Part shown: positions 44,695 through 53,385 of the stretch, piece after piece
Layout of the letters: every line of letters begins with the position of its first letter
Position numbering within the stretch: position 1 is the stretch's first letter
DNA from: Sulfolobaceae archaeon
GTDB lineage: Archaea; Thermoproteota; Thermoprotei_A; Sulfolobales; Sulfolobaceae
DNA length: 64,000 nucleotides
Assembly (NCBI GenBank): GCA_026627305.1
Contig: JAPNVD010000005.1
Span: 1 to 64,000 of the forward strand
Direction: 5' to 3'
Translations under genes and position numbers: made by a program
The notes under the pieces: model-generated
Databases searched by the model: none
Told to the model about the DNA's origin: nothing
What the model saw: only the letters and a program-made list of their open reading frames with translations

Positions 44695-46950
44695 TTAGAA
44701 ACTATCATAAGAAGAACCGCTATTGCCAGAGAACAGAACTACAACGCTTAATATTATCATAAACAACAGAAGACCAATAACTGCAATATAGTACATATTG
44801 CTGTGCTCTTTCACTTCCTTCACGAATATCGTAGATATGCTAAGTTTCGTTATGTTAGTTGAAGCCCTAACCACGTTTACAATAAACTTTTGAACAGTGA
44901 CGCTTTGTTTAGGTACTACTAGCTTAACAATATAAGGAGATGAGAATCCAGCAGGATTATAGCTCTTGACAATGATATTTAGTACACCACTATCTGGTAT
45001 ACTATATACTAAACTATCATTGCTAGTAACGAACTCGTATCCGTTTATTTGTATCACATAGTAAAACGCGTAGGGAACTTTATTCCATGAGATAACTAGC
45101 GTATTATTAAACATGAAGATGTTCACAGTAGGCTCTTTAGGTGGTAAGTAGTAGATAACATAAACTTTAGATACTGAAACACCGGCTGGATTTGATGCCA
45201 ATATCTCTATAGTATAATTACCAAAAGGTAGCGGAATAAAATAGGCATTAACATTGGACGGGAAGGTCTTGTTGAAGATAATCGAGTTTGATGTCTTGTT
45301 TATTACTAATAAAGTATAATTTGCCTCAAAGGAAGAGTTCCAACTAACGTTTATGCCATTCTCCTCCTTTTGCACAAAGACTTTAATGTTACTTATCTCA
45401 GCTGGTATTCCGAAAGATTTTGAGTATGTGCTGTTACCCCATTTGTTATAGGCCTTGATGTAAACGTAATATTCTACTCCTGGTTGAAGACCAGTTAACG
45501 TATATTCTGTCACATTTCCCACGTTTATCCACGTTATATGTGACGAGTTGTAAAGCCTGTAGCCAATGTAATAACCTAAAATGGGAAATCCTCCGGTAAA
45601 ACCTGGAGGGCTCCAGATCACGGTTAAATTCTCATTTCCAGGAATGATATTTAATATAGTTGGCTGTAATGGAACAGAAAACGGAACAGCACTGACTACT
45701 TGACTCAAATTGCTTAACCCATATTGATTATAGGCTTGAACTTGGAAGAAATACGTTATTCCATCAATAAGATTTGTGAAGTTATAGGAGGTCACATTAC
45801 CCACGCTGATATTGTTTTTAGTGTTATCTAATGATGACCAGTAAATGATGTAGTATCCAGAAGCATTAACGTCTTGCCATGAAAGATAAACGCTCTCATT
45901 GCCGGCTTTAGCCTGGACATTATAAGGCGGTAGAGGTGGATAATGCTTAATCACCTTAGGTTTAATGACAGTTATGTTAATAACAACATCCTGAAATACG
46001 TTAACTTGATTGTTTCCTTGAAGGACGCTCCTTCCACCCATAATGTAAATGGTGTTGTTTAGTTGAACATAGGCTGAATCAAAGGTCTGATAAGCCTCTG
46101 TAGTTGGTAAGGTTCTCCAAGTACCATTATAATAAACAAATATGTAGCTCGTATCGTTTAATACATTGTACATCCAGAACTGTCCCCCTATGGAGATGAA
46201 CGCGCCATTGTAATAGCCAAAAGCTCCAGGAATTCCTCTAAACTTAAACGCTGTTATGTTGACAATGCTTAGGTTTTGAGGATAAAAGGCTAATAATGAG
46301 TTGTAATCTCCGTAGTAACCACCATAACCACCAAACATGTAGAGTGTATTATTTACAATTACATGGCCAGCTGAAGCGATAGGAAAAGGCAACTTACCCA
46401 CTATGCTCCAGCTATCGTTATTAAGGTAGAACACTTGGATTAGATTACTCACACCGTAAGCAGCATATATTAATGTGCCGTTAAATCCACCAATTACGTA
46501 TATTTTATTATCGTAAGCAATGGCTAAAGCATCATAGACTGGTACAGGCATGCTGTTTGAAAGTACAACCCAATGATTGTTTTCTAGCGCTAAAACGGAG
46601 CCTGAGATTTGGGTTACACTAGTTAACCCACCTACTACGTAAATAGTACCATTATAGACAACTGCAGCAGCATCCGTTAACTGAAAAGGTAAAACTGGTC
46701 CTAGATGCCAAGATCCATCTTGATAAACGTAAACGTTTTGAGAGAAGCCATTGAGAGTATCACCGCCAATAAGGTATATTGAATTGCCTAAAGCTACTGC
46801 AGCTGCCCCTGAAAGAAAATCTGGTATAGACCCAAGGATATTGCTTTGTGCTTGAACGATAACATTTGATGATTGTGCCTTATAATTAGGAATATAAACC
46901 ATTGCAATAAGGAATATTAAAACTGTGGCTAGAGCTACATATTTATTCAT
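44695..46950 (-). CDS. surface protein with Kelch repeats and fibronectin type III domains
   Basis: About 751 residues. The start is moved from 47025 to ATG 46950 (MNKYVALATVLIFLIAMVYI), which gives a normal signal peptide or anchor. Residues about 35-330 carry five or six Kelch motifs (DAAAVVYNGTIYVVGG, DALAIAYDNKIYVIGG, GHVIVNNTLYMFGG), forming a beta-propeller. Then come three or four FN3 domains, with YNVQAKAGNESVYLSW and GLQPGVEYYVYIKAYN as clear examples, and a C-terminal membrane helix (IGLLLFMIILSVVVLF). Many N-x-S/T sites suggest N-glycosylation. Probably an adhesive or ligand-binding exterior protein. Confidence 0.82.
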   Translation of the reverse strand: MNKYVALATVLIFLIAMVYIPNYKAQSSNVIVQAQSNILGSIPDFLSGAAAVALGNSIYLIGGDTLNGFSQNVYVYQDGSWHLGPVLPFQLTDAAAVVYNGTIYVVGGLTSVTQISGSVLALENNHWVVLSNSMPVPVYDALAIAYDNKIYVIGGFNGTLIYAAYGVSNLIQVFYLNNDSWSIVGKLPFPIASAGHVIVNNTLYMFGGYGGYYGDYNSLLAFYPQNLSIVNITAFKFRGIPGAFGYYNGAFISIGGQFWMYNVLNDTSYIFVYYNGTWRTLPTTEAYQTFDSAYVQLNNTIYIMGGRSVLQGNNQVNVFQDVVINITVIKPKVIKHYPPLPPYNVQAKAGNESVYLSWQDVNASGYYIIYWSSLDNTKNNISVGNVTSYNFTNLIDGITYFFQVQAYNQYGLSNLSQVVSAVPFSVPLQPTILNIIPGNENLTVIWSPPGFTGGFPILGYYIGYRLYNSSHITWINVGNVTEYTLTGLQPGVEYYVYIKAYNKWGNSTYSKSFGIPAEISNIKVFVQKEENGINVSWNSSFEANYTLLVINKTSNSIIFNKTFPSNVNAYFIPLPFGNYTIEILASNPAGVSVSKVYVIYYLPPKEPTVNIFMFNNTLVISWNKVPYAFYYVIQINGYEFVTSNDSLVYSIPDSGVLNIIVKSYNPAGFSSPYIVKLVVPKQSVTVQKFIVNVVRASTNITKLSISTIFVKEVKEHSNMYYIAVIGLLLFMIILSVVVLFSGNSGSSYDSF

Positions 46951-47131
46951 GTCAAAATGATTTATAAATGGAAGTATAAAAGATATTTCATAGAGTATTA
47001 CGAGATTTCTCTTGTAGAGAAACAATAGAGAGCAAAAACTAGGGACAGTTACAAACTGAGGAAAACCTCACAGATGGAGAGAAAGTCAGAAATTATAATA
47101 ATAACACTTCTAAGAAGATTATGTAAAGGCA

Positions 47132-47866
47132 ATGTGTGAATCACTAAACCAATATTGTAACAGAGTCAAGTACTTGGCTTATTTCGGCTCTTTTACTAGA
47201 CCTGAAGACTATGTACCAGATATCTCAGATATAAACGTCGTCGCCATATCTGATGATAAATCATTACTCTTAGAGATGGCATCGGAGGGATGCTCACCAA
47301 TTGTACTAACTGAAAACAGCTTGAAAGATATGTGCGATAAAGGGGATCCCATTTGTTATTACATTATGTACGATTCTAGGACTGTCTGTGGGAGTTTGCC
47401 CGCCTATATAAGATTTAATTTCACACAATTGACATGTGAGAGATTAAGGGATAGTGTTATCCCATTAATACTAAACGGGATTCAGAGCTTTTTCAGGTAC
47501 GATGAGTTGAGCACTATTAATAACCTTTATAGAGCATTAAGAGCATTAATAAGATGGAGATCATGTGAAGTACAAAAGTCCATCCCTTTATCTGATAAAG
47601 ATGTTATAAAGGCATGCGAAGGATTATCGTTGAGCGAGATCTGTGAAAAGTTTAGAGATATAAGTAGACTGAGGAAGTTAAAGATAACGATAACGGAGTG
47701 GGATATAAATGAAGTAACTGATAGCCTATCTGGAGAACTTGGTGAAAAGATCCCAAACATATTTGAAATAAAAAGTAAGGTTAATGGGATTGTGAAAAGT
47801 ATTGTGAGGCTTGAGAAGGGCAAATACATTGTGAATACAGCTGATGGTAAAACAATACAGTTATAA
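47132..47866 (+). CDS. nucleotidyltransferase-domain protein, cysteine-rich
   Basis: A 244-residue protein whose N-terminal part resembles the minimal nucleotidyltransferase fold: YLAYFGSFTRPEDYVPDISDINVV (about 14-37) fits GSxxR...SDID, although the last Asp is Asn, so activity is doubtful. Residues 100-190 are helical (HEPN-like in position, not in motif). Ten cysteines are unusual for a cytoplasmic Sulfolobus protein. Function unknown; it precedes the DUF2258-like gene by 34 nt on the same strand. Confidence 0.6.
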   Translation: MCESLNQYCNRVKYLAYFGSFTRPEDYVPDISDINVVAISDDKSLLLEMASEGCSPIVLTENSLKDMCDKGDPICYYIMYDSRTVCGSLPAYIRFNFTQLTCERLRDSVIPLILNGIQSFFRYDELSTINNLYRALRALIRWRSCEVQKSIPLSDKDVIKACEGLSLSEICEKFRDISRLRKLKITITEWDINEVTDSLSGELGEKIPNIFEIKSKVNGIVKSIVRLEKGKYIVNTADGKTIQL

Positions 47867-47900
47867 AACCTTTTTAACTTCTAGATAAATATAATTACAT

Positions 47901-48371
47901 ATGAGCACGGAGGAAACTCAAAGGGATATTGAAAGAGCTGAAGAGTATGAACAGACAACTATGAGGGCTAGCGCCCTCGGTGAAAATAAGTTTGAACTTA
48001 GCACGGGACTTATAATAGCTGCGAGATATGCGGATAAATTAAGGAGAGTCGCATTAGTTGCATTCAGTAAAATAGCTCCAAAGGATGTAATACTTAGAGA
48101 TGTCTCTGAACTAAACAAACAGCTATACGAAGAAATAGTAAATAAACGAAAAATTGATAAGTTAGATGTGATCAGGATAACTGTTGAAGCATATTATGAT
48201 AAGGAAAACAATAAGCTAACTTTCAATAATGTAAAAATTATTAGATATGTGCCAGAGGATGAGTGTGAAAGCAGATATAAACCAGTTATGGATGAGAATC
48301 AAAAGCTTAAAGACGAGTTAAATAAACTGAAAGAATCGTTAAATAACCTGCTTAAAACCTTAAGTTCTTAA
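47901..48371 (+). CDS. DUF2258-like conserved archaeal protein
   Basis: A 156-residue protein. Residues about 32-110 (ELSTGLIIAARYADKLRRVALV, then LNKQLYEEIVNKRKIDKLDVIRITVEAYYD) resemble the archaeal DUF2258 family of unknown function. The N-terminal 30 residues are acidic and polar and the last 35 form a Leu/Lys/Glu coiled coil. The TATA-like TTTTTAACTTCTAGATAAATATA lies before the ATG. Possible nucleic-acid binding is only a guess. Confidence 0.6.
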   Translation: MSTEETQRDIERAEEYEQTTMRASALGENKFELSTGLIIAARYADKLRRVALVAFSKIAPKDVILRDVSELNKQLYEEIVNKRKIDKLDVIRITVEAYYDKENNKLTFNNVKIIRYVPEDECESRYKPVMDENQKLKDELNKLKESLNNLLKTLSS

Positions 48372-48400
48372 AAAGGTTTATATTTTATTTTTACCTTTTT
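48370..48400. terminator. bidirectional terminator-like inverted repeat
   Basis: AAAAAGGT and ACCTTTTT form perfect 8 bp arms around 15 nt of AT, exactly between two convergent genes. Each strand ends the arm in a T run, so it could end transcription in both directions. Confidence 0.5.
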
Positions 48401-48409
48401 TATCTCTCT

Positions 48410-48715
48410 TTACTTTAATAGTCCAATGATAAGTCCTATAATGAACGTTATGGAATCATATGGTATATAGGATTTCAATTTATTAGCCTCGGCAACTGCA
48501 GTATTTACGTATTGTCCTGCACTTTCCAACCAATGAACTACAGTAGATGGTGATAGAACACCTATAGCCATCAGGATTATAACTAAGGCCAATATTAACA
48601 GACCCACTGCTATTAACCTCTTTATTATAAGCCCTATTATAAGACCGATAATGAAGGAAACCACTAACGATATGACTGAACTTTCTGTTATAGGAAGAGA
48701 ACCTATTGTTAGCAT
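48410..48715 (-). CDS. small membrane protein (101 aa)
   Basis: A 101-residue protein with three hydrophobic segments: VISLVVSFIIGLIIGLIIKRL, a second directly after it, and a C-terminal FIIGLIIGLLK. The repeated FIIGLIIGL recalls FUN14-type small membrane proteins, but I cannot confirm the family. A stretch of 30 polar residues between helices 2 and 3 (STVVHWLESAGQYVNTAVAE) may be amphipathic. Function unknown. Confidence 0.58.
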   Translation of the reverse strand: MLTIGSLPITESSVISLVVSFIIGLIIGLIIKRLIAVGLLILALVIILMAIGVLSPSTVVHWLESAGQYVNTAVAEANKLKSYIPYDSITFIIGLIIGLLK

Positions 48716-48777
48716 GTTCTCCTACTATTCTATTAAAGGACAAAATTTATATTTGTTTTCACTTCATCATTTTCCGT

Positions 48778-49101
48778 ATGAAAGTTGTCAAATATCAGAT
48801 GAAAGTCAAGATCACAAAAAACGGTAAAGAGACTACCTTTGAGAGAACGTTTAGGCATCTAGTTAACGCGAGAAAATTCATTAAAGAGTTAACAGAAGAT
48901 GAAGATGTCAAATGCACACCACTAAACTCTGCTGGTGACACTTTTACAAAGGAATGTAAAGGAGAGAAAGTGAGCTATTTCTTCGAGATAAAGAGAATAA
49001 GGATTGTTAAACCAAAGAAGGAAACAGGAAAGAAGGAAGAAGCTAAACAACAGCAACAAGAAAAAAGCGCGCCTAGCCCCACTCAACCAACTCAATCCTA
49101 A
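48778..49101 (+). CDS. small basic protein with Gln/Pro tail (107 aa)
   Basis: The start is taken at ATG 48778, since AAAATTTATATTTG at 48742-48754 is a TATA box about 30 nt upstream; the track's longer version adds an unlikely hydrophobic stretch. Residues 1-78 are a basic alpha/beta domain (MKVKITKNGKETTFERTFRH) and the last 30 are low-complexity Lys/Glu/Gln/Pro. No family recognised. The stop overlaps the convergent TRASH gene by 2 nt. Confidence 0.62.
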   Translation: MKVVKYQMKVKITKNGKETTFERTFRHLVNARKFIKELTEDEDVKCTPLNSAGDTFTKECKGEKVSYFFEIKRIRIVKPKKETGKKEEAKQQQQEKSAPSPTQPTQS

Positions 49102-49274
49102 CCGTAGTGTATCCTTGTTTCTCTTAACCAAGACCTAAAACAGTATTTTGAACAAAATATGTAAACTTTTCCTTTATGGTACAGAACAAATTCAGCATAG
49201 TCTACTTGCTTCCCACAATAGGAACATTCTCCAAACGTGGGAATTGATACTATCTCCTTTCTTACCTGGGACAT
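49098..49274 (-). CDS. TRASH-like zinc microprotein (58 aa)
   Basis: Not in the ORF track; found by translating the gap on the minus strand. The 58 residues contain CSYCGKQVDYAEF (C17, C20) and FCSKYCFRSW (C41, C45), the C-x2-C...C-x3-C pattern of TRASH/treble-clef zinc or metal-sensing domains. The start ATG 49274 lies just outside the Lrs14-like gene on the same strand. Relatives take part in metal sensing or ribosome-associated L24e-type ribbons; the role here is unknown. Confidence 0.7.
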   Translation of the reverse strand: MSQVRKEIVSIPTFGECSYCGKQVDYAEFVLYHKGKVYIFCSKYCFRSWLRETRIHYG

Positions 49275-49310
49275 ACAAAGAAAAAGTTATGAAAAAATAA
49301 AATATTAAGG

Positions 49311-49688
49311 TTATGCCTTCATGAAGTGGGTCTTTATAGCCTCTTTGTATGTTGCGGTAAAAGCTTCTAGGTCTTTAATTATCTTACTGGTCAAATAGTC
49401 CCTATCTACTATATAATAATAACTTGGTCTACCCTTCCTCTTTTCTTGCGCTAAGGTTTTATTCCTCATAACTAGTCCTTTTTCAATTAGGTTATTCAAG
49501 GACTTACTAACAGACGCTTTCGTAACGTTTAGCTTTTTCGCTATATCTTCAGTAGTTATAGGACCATTCGAGGTCATTATTGCGTGAAGTACTTCTACAT
49601 CACTTCTAGATAACCCATATATGAATGCTATTAACTCGTGAACGTCCAAATTTTGCGGGTTATTCAACTTAATTACGCTTTCAACCAT
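49311..49688 (-). CDS. Lrs14-like winged-helix transcription regulator
   Basis: A 125-residue regulator of the Sulfolobales Lrs14 type. Residues about 22-95 form the winged helix: YGLSRSDVEVLHAIM, then TTEDIAKKLNVTKASVSKSL as HTH, GLVMRNKTLAQEKRKGRPSYYYIV as the wing. A C-terminal helix (about 100-122) dimerises. Family members control biofilm, motility and stress genes. The TATA-like ATATATTGATGATATAAA lies immediately upstream. The TRASH microprotein follows after a 36 bp gap. Confidence 0.78.
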   Translation of the reverse strand: MVESVIKLNNPQNLDVHELIAFIYGLSRSDVEVLHAIMTSNGPITTEDIAKKLNVTKASVSKSLNNLIEKGLVMRNKTLAQEKRKGRPSYYYIVDRDYLTSKIIKDLEAFTATYKEAIKTHFMKA

Positions 49689-49854
49689 TTTATATCATCA
49701 ATATATTGTTAGTTTTTCTGGTTATATAAACACCATATATTTAAAAAAGTGAAAAAGACCACAGATATATACATTTGTACATCAAAAATTATTTCAGTTA
49801 TGAAATTTATGCCTAACCCCTTATAAATCTATCCAGCTATATAAGCTATCTTTT

Positions 49855-50304
49855 ATGCTAGGAAAAATAATAACAGTAGTTTTCTTAATTATCTTAACAA
49901 TATTCCTAATAGGTTACTTCAATCACACCTTCAGTATAGATAAACTGATATCTTCAACTCCAGTTCAAACTCTCAGTAGTTACACAGTGACCAACGTATC
50001 TGTAGTAGGTCATGAGGAGATCACAAATTATAGCTACTCATTTACTATATACTCTAACACTTCTTCAGCTATTGAGTATCCTGTGAAGTTGCCAGGTTAT
50101 GGAAAAGTCGTGGTACAGGCTTATTTCTCTACTCCCACTTCTGTGACCATAGTTGATAACGGAAGTACTATCTTCAAAGGAGTCGAAACATATCTATATA
50201 AAGAATTTTATGGGGGTGGAAATTTGACCTTAGTACTTAATGGAAAGCTAATAAACGCCTCGATTACTATTAATGAAACTATATCAACTTTTACTAATTA
50301 TTAA
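49855..50304 (+). CDS. membrane-anchored exterior protein (149 aa)
   Basis: A 149-residue protein: one N-terminal helix (ITVVFLIILTIFLIGYF, about 6-22) and a beta-rich exterior domain with about eight N-x-S/T sites (for example NVSV, NYSY, NLTL, NETI). No family recognised. Probably an N-glycosylated small surface protein. It lies alone between the Lrs14-like gene (divergent) and a convergent hypothetical gene. Confidence 0.6.
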   Translation: MLGKIITVVFLIILTIFLIGYFNHTFSIDKLISSTPVQTLSSYTVTNVSVVGHEEITNYSYSFTIYSNTSSAIEYPVKLPGYGKVVVQAYFSTPTSVTIVDNGSTIFKGVETYLYKEFYGGGNLTLVLNGKLINASITINETISTFTNY

Positions 50305-50353
50305 GATTTTTTATTTATAAATTAAAAATAATTTTATAGTCAACCAATAATGA

Positions 50354-50683
50354 TTATTTAAATGCAATAATCATTTCATCATCTTTTATTTTATTGCTTG
50401 ATAACGTGAATATCGATACGTCACTCATACTCTTTCTAACCTTTTCCACATTTTCAGCAATTCTCGAGTTATTAGAATTATATATTATGAACAACAGATG
50501 TAGACTTTTAGGTAAAAAATTTCGCAGAAAACTCACATAGTCAGCAACCATCTTCGTATTTTTAAAATCTATTACCTTTTCGACTTTGCTATTAATAAGC
50601 AGAAGTTTAATATGATCCTCAATAGGTAGACTATTAATAACTCCTACAACCGTAGTGTTTATAGTAATGTCTTTGTCGTACAT
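50354..50683 (-). CDS. hypothetical protein (109 aa)
   Basis: A 109-residue alpha/beta protein of unknown family. The pattern (TINTTVVGVINSL, then LHLLFIIYNSN, then VSIFTLSSNKI) suggests alternating strands and helices, perhaps a small Rossmann-like or response-type fold. Its ATG lies 17 nt upstream of AT-rich promoter-like sequence. Base composition is as for neighbours. Function unknown. Confidence 0.5.
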   Translation of the reverse strand: MYDKDITINTTVVGVINSLPIEDHIKLLLINSKVEKVIDFKNTKMVADYVSFLRNFLPKSLHLLFIIYNSNNSRIAENVEKVRKSMSDVSIFTLSSNKIKDDEMIIAFK

Positions 50684-50802
50684 ATACCCTATTTATATTT
50701 ATTCGCAACCATGGTTAAAAAGCTGTTTTTATCATGTGTTTGTATAATCTCTATTTATTCATTAAAAAATAATATTAGTCTGGCAAACTCACTCTATTTC
50801 AT

Positions 50803-53385
50803 ATGGAGAAGATCAAAAGTATTTTAGAGTGGAAGGGCGAAAGGGTTGCATATTATCCCCTTTCTCAACTGAAAGAGAGAGGTTATGATATTGATAAATT
50901 ACCATACTCTATAAAGATACTAGTAGAGAATACTTTACGGAATTTGGATGGAAAGAAGGTAACCGAGGATGACCTAGAGGCTATTGCAGGATGGAAGGTT
51001 GGTAAAGAGTTCGCATTCATACCCACTAGAGTCGTGTTGCAAGACTATACCGGTGTTCCACTTTTAGTTGATTTAGCTGCTATGAGGTCTGAGTTCAAGA
51101 GGAGAGGGCTAGATCCTCTAGTTGTAAATCCCCTAATCCCTTCAGACCTAATTATAGATCACTCCGTCCAAGTTGACTATTTCGGTACCACTTATTCATT
51201 AACCCTAAACAAGAAAAAGGAGTATGAAAGGAATATCGAAAGATACAGATTTCTAAAGTGGGCTCAGGGAGCATTTAGAAACTTGAGGATAGTACCACCA
51301 GGCAATGGAATAATCCACCAGATAAATCTAGAATACTTATCGAAAGTTATAGACGTAAGGGAGTTTAACGGAGAGTTAACAGCGTTCCCTGAAATTGTAA
51401 TAGGTACTGATTCTCACACAACGATGGCTGATGGACTTTCAGTATTGGCATGGGGTGTTGGAGGTATTGAAGCGGAAGCGGTAATGTTAGGAGAACCATA
51501 TTATATGGTTGTACCTCAGGTTGTTGGAGTTAAACTTGTGGGTGAGGTTCAAGAGGGTGTTACACCAACAGATATTGTACTCTACATAACTGAAACCCTG
51601 AGGAAGAAAGGTGTTGTGGAGAAATTTGTAGAGTTCTTTGGACCCTCTTTAGGTAATTTATCAGTCCCAGATAGGGCTACTATAAGTAATATGGCACCGG
51701 AATACGGCTCAACAGTCAGCTTCTTCCCCATTGACAAACAAACGTTGAATTATTTAACTGCAACCAACAGGGATGCAGAGATCGTTGAAAAATACGCTAA
51801 AGCACAAGGGTTATTTTATGAGGTAGAGCCCAATTATTCAGAGGTAATCGAAATAGACCTATCAAAAATCGATCCAGCAATAGCAGGTCCAAGAAACCCT
51901 GATGAAAGAGTCCCACTGTCTAGAGTAAAAGAAGAAGTGTCAAAACTATTGAAGGAGAAGAGGAAGAAAGGGAAAATAATAGAGGATGGAAACGTAGTAT
52001 TAGCTGCAATAACTAGCTGTACAAATACTTCAAATCCAACCAATCTGATTGGTGCTGGACTGTTAGCTAAGAAGGCAATTGAACATGGTTTAAGGCAAAA
52101 GCCATACGTAAAGACTAGCTTAACTCCAGGATCTCCGATAGTTGCTGAATATCTAGAGAGGGCTGGATTATTACCATACCTTCAAGCCTTAGGCTTTCAC
52201 ATAGCGGCTTTCGGCTGTGCGACATGTATAGGCAACGCAGGACCATTGATTAAAGAGGTTGAAGAGGACATAAAGCAGAACTCGATAGACGCTTTTGGGA
52301 TAATAAGCGGGAATAGGAACTACGAGGGTAGGATACACCCACTACTGAGGGGAGTATACTTAGCTTCACCTATATTAGTTGTAGCTTATGCATTAGCTGG
52401 CAAAGTAGATATAGACTTCTACAAGGAACCAATAGGTTACGATCCTAATGGTAACCCAGTTTATCTAAAGGATATATGGCCTTCTACCAAGGAGATAAGT
52501 GAATATCTACCCTTGGCATTAAACCCAGAATTTTACAAGGAGAAATACTCTAAGATATTTGAAGGAGACGAGAACTGGAAAGCAATAGATGTCCCACAAA
52601 CTGAGATATATTCCTGGGATGAGAAGTCAACATATATTAGAGAACCGCCATGGTTTGCTAGTGCTGGAAAAGAAGAAGAGCTAAGGGATATAATAGGAGC
52701 TAGAATACTGCTGCTACTAGGGGATAAAGTTAACACTGACCAAATATCTCCTGCCGGTCCTATATCTCCTGATTCGGTTGCAGGAAAATATTTGATGGAA
52801 TTAGGAGTACCTCCAACCGAGCTTAATACATTCGGTGCCAGAAGAGGAAACCACGAAGTGATGTGGAGAGGAGGGTTCTCAAATCCCAAACTCCAGAACC
52901 TCTTAGTTGATAGAATAGGAGGATATACCAAACACTTCCCAGATGGAAAAGTCACGAGCGTTTACGAAGCCGCAATACAGTATATCAAAGAAGGAGTGCC
53001 GTTAGTAATTGTTGCAGGAAAACAGTACGGTAGCGGTAGCTCGAGAGATTGGGCTGCAAAGGTTACGAAATTGTTGGGAGTAAAGGCAGTATTGGCTGAG
53101 AGCTTTGAGAGGATCCATAGGAGTAATTTAGTAGATATGGGAGTCATACCAATAGAGATACCAAACTGGAAACAGTTAGGAATAACTGGAGAAGAGATGA
53201 TAAACATTTACGGAATTAAGGATTTGAAGCCGAGTAAAGAAGTGACGATAGAGGCAATAAAGAGTGATGGAAGCAAGATAACATTTAAGGGTAGGGTTAG
53301 AGTTAATACCGACGTAGAGGTTGAGTATATAAAAGCAGGTGGGATTTTAAACTACGTATTTAATAAACTATCTAGGAATGGTTAA
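50803..53385 (+). CDS. acnA: aconitate hydratase (aconitase A type)
   Basis: An 860-residue aconitase of the AcnA/IRP type. The 4Fe-4S ligands are C405 in TSCTNTSNP and C472/C475 in GCATCIGN. EIVIGTDSHTTMADGLSVLAWGVGGIEAEAVM (about 197-230) and the C-terminal QYGSGSSRDWAAK (about 742-754) carry active-site residues. It interconverts citrate and isocitrate in the TCA cycle. The stop overlaps the FAU-1 gene by 8 nt (ATGGTTAA), so the two are co-translated. Confidence 0.96.
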   Translation: MEKIKSILEWKGERVAYYPLSQLKERGYDIDKLPYSIKILVENTLRNLDGKKVTEDDLEAIAGWKVGKEFAFIPTRVVLQDYTGVPLLVDLAAMRSEFKRRGLDPLVVNPLIPSDLIIDHSVQVDYFGTTYSLTLNKKKEYERNIERYRFLKWAQGAFRNLRIVPPGNGIIHQINLEYLSKVIDVREFNGELTAFPEIVIGTDSHTTMADGLSVLAWGVGGIEAEAVMLGEPYYMVVPQVVGVKLVGEVQEGVTPTDIVLYITETLRKKGVVEKFVEFFGPSLGNLSVPDRATISNMAPEYGSTVSFFPIDKQTLNYLTATNRDAEIVEKYAKAQGLFYEVEPNYSEVIEIDLSKIDPAIAGPRNPDERVPLSRVKEEVSKLLKEKRKKGKIIEDGNVVLAAITSCTNTSNPTNLIGAGLLAKKAIEHGLRQKPYVKTSLTPGSPIVAEYLERAGLLPYLQALGFHIAAFGCATCIGNAGPLIKEVEEDIKQNSIDAFGIISGNRNYEGRIHPLLRGVYLASPILVVAYALAGKVDIDFYKEPIGYDPNGNPVYLKDIWPSTKEISEYLPLALNPEFYKEKYSKIFEGDENWKAIDVPQTEIYSWDEKSTYIREPPWFASAGKEEELRDIIGARILLLLGDKVNTDQISPAGPISPDSVAGKYLMELGVPPTELNTFGARRGNHEVMWRGGFSNPKLQNLLVDRIGGYTKHFPDGKVTSVYEAAIQYIKEGVPLVIVAGKQYGSGSSRDWAAKVTKLLGVKAVLAESFERIHRSNLVDMGVIPIEIPNWKQLGITGEEMINIYGIKDLKPSKEVTIEAIKSDGSKITFKGRVRVNTDVEVEYIKAGGILNYVFNKLSRNG

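Noticed and set aside
52533-52955. 140-aa minus-strand ORF inside aconitase
   Set aside because: Shadow frame of a highly conserved gene.
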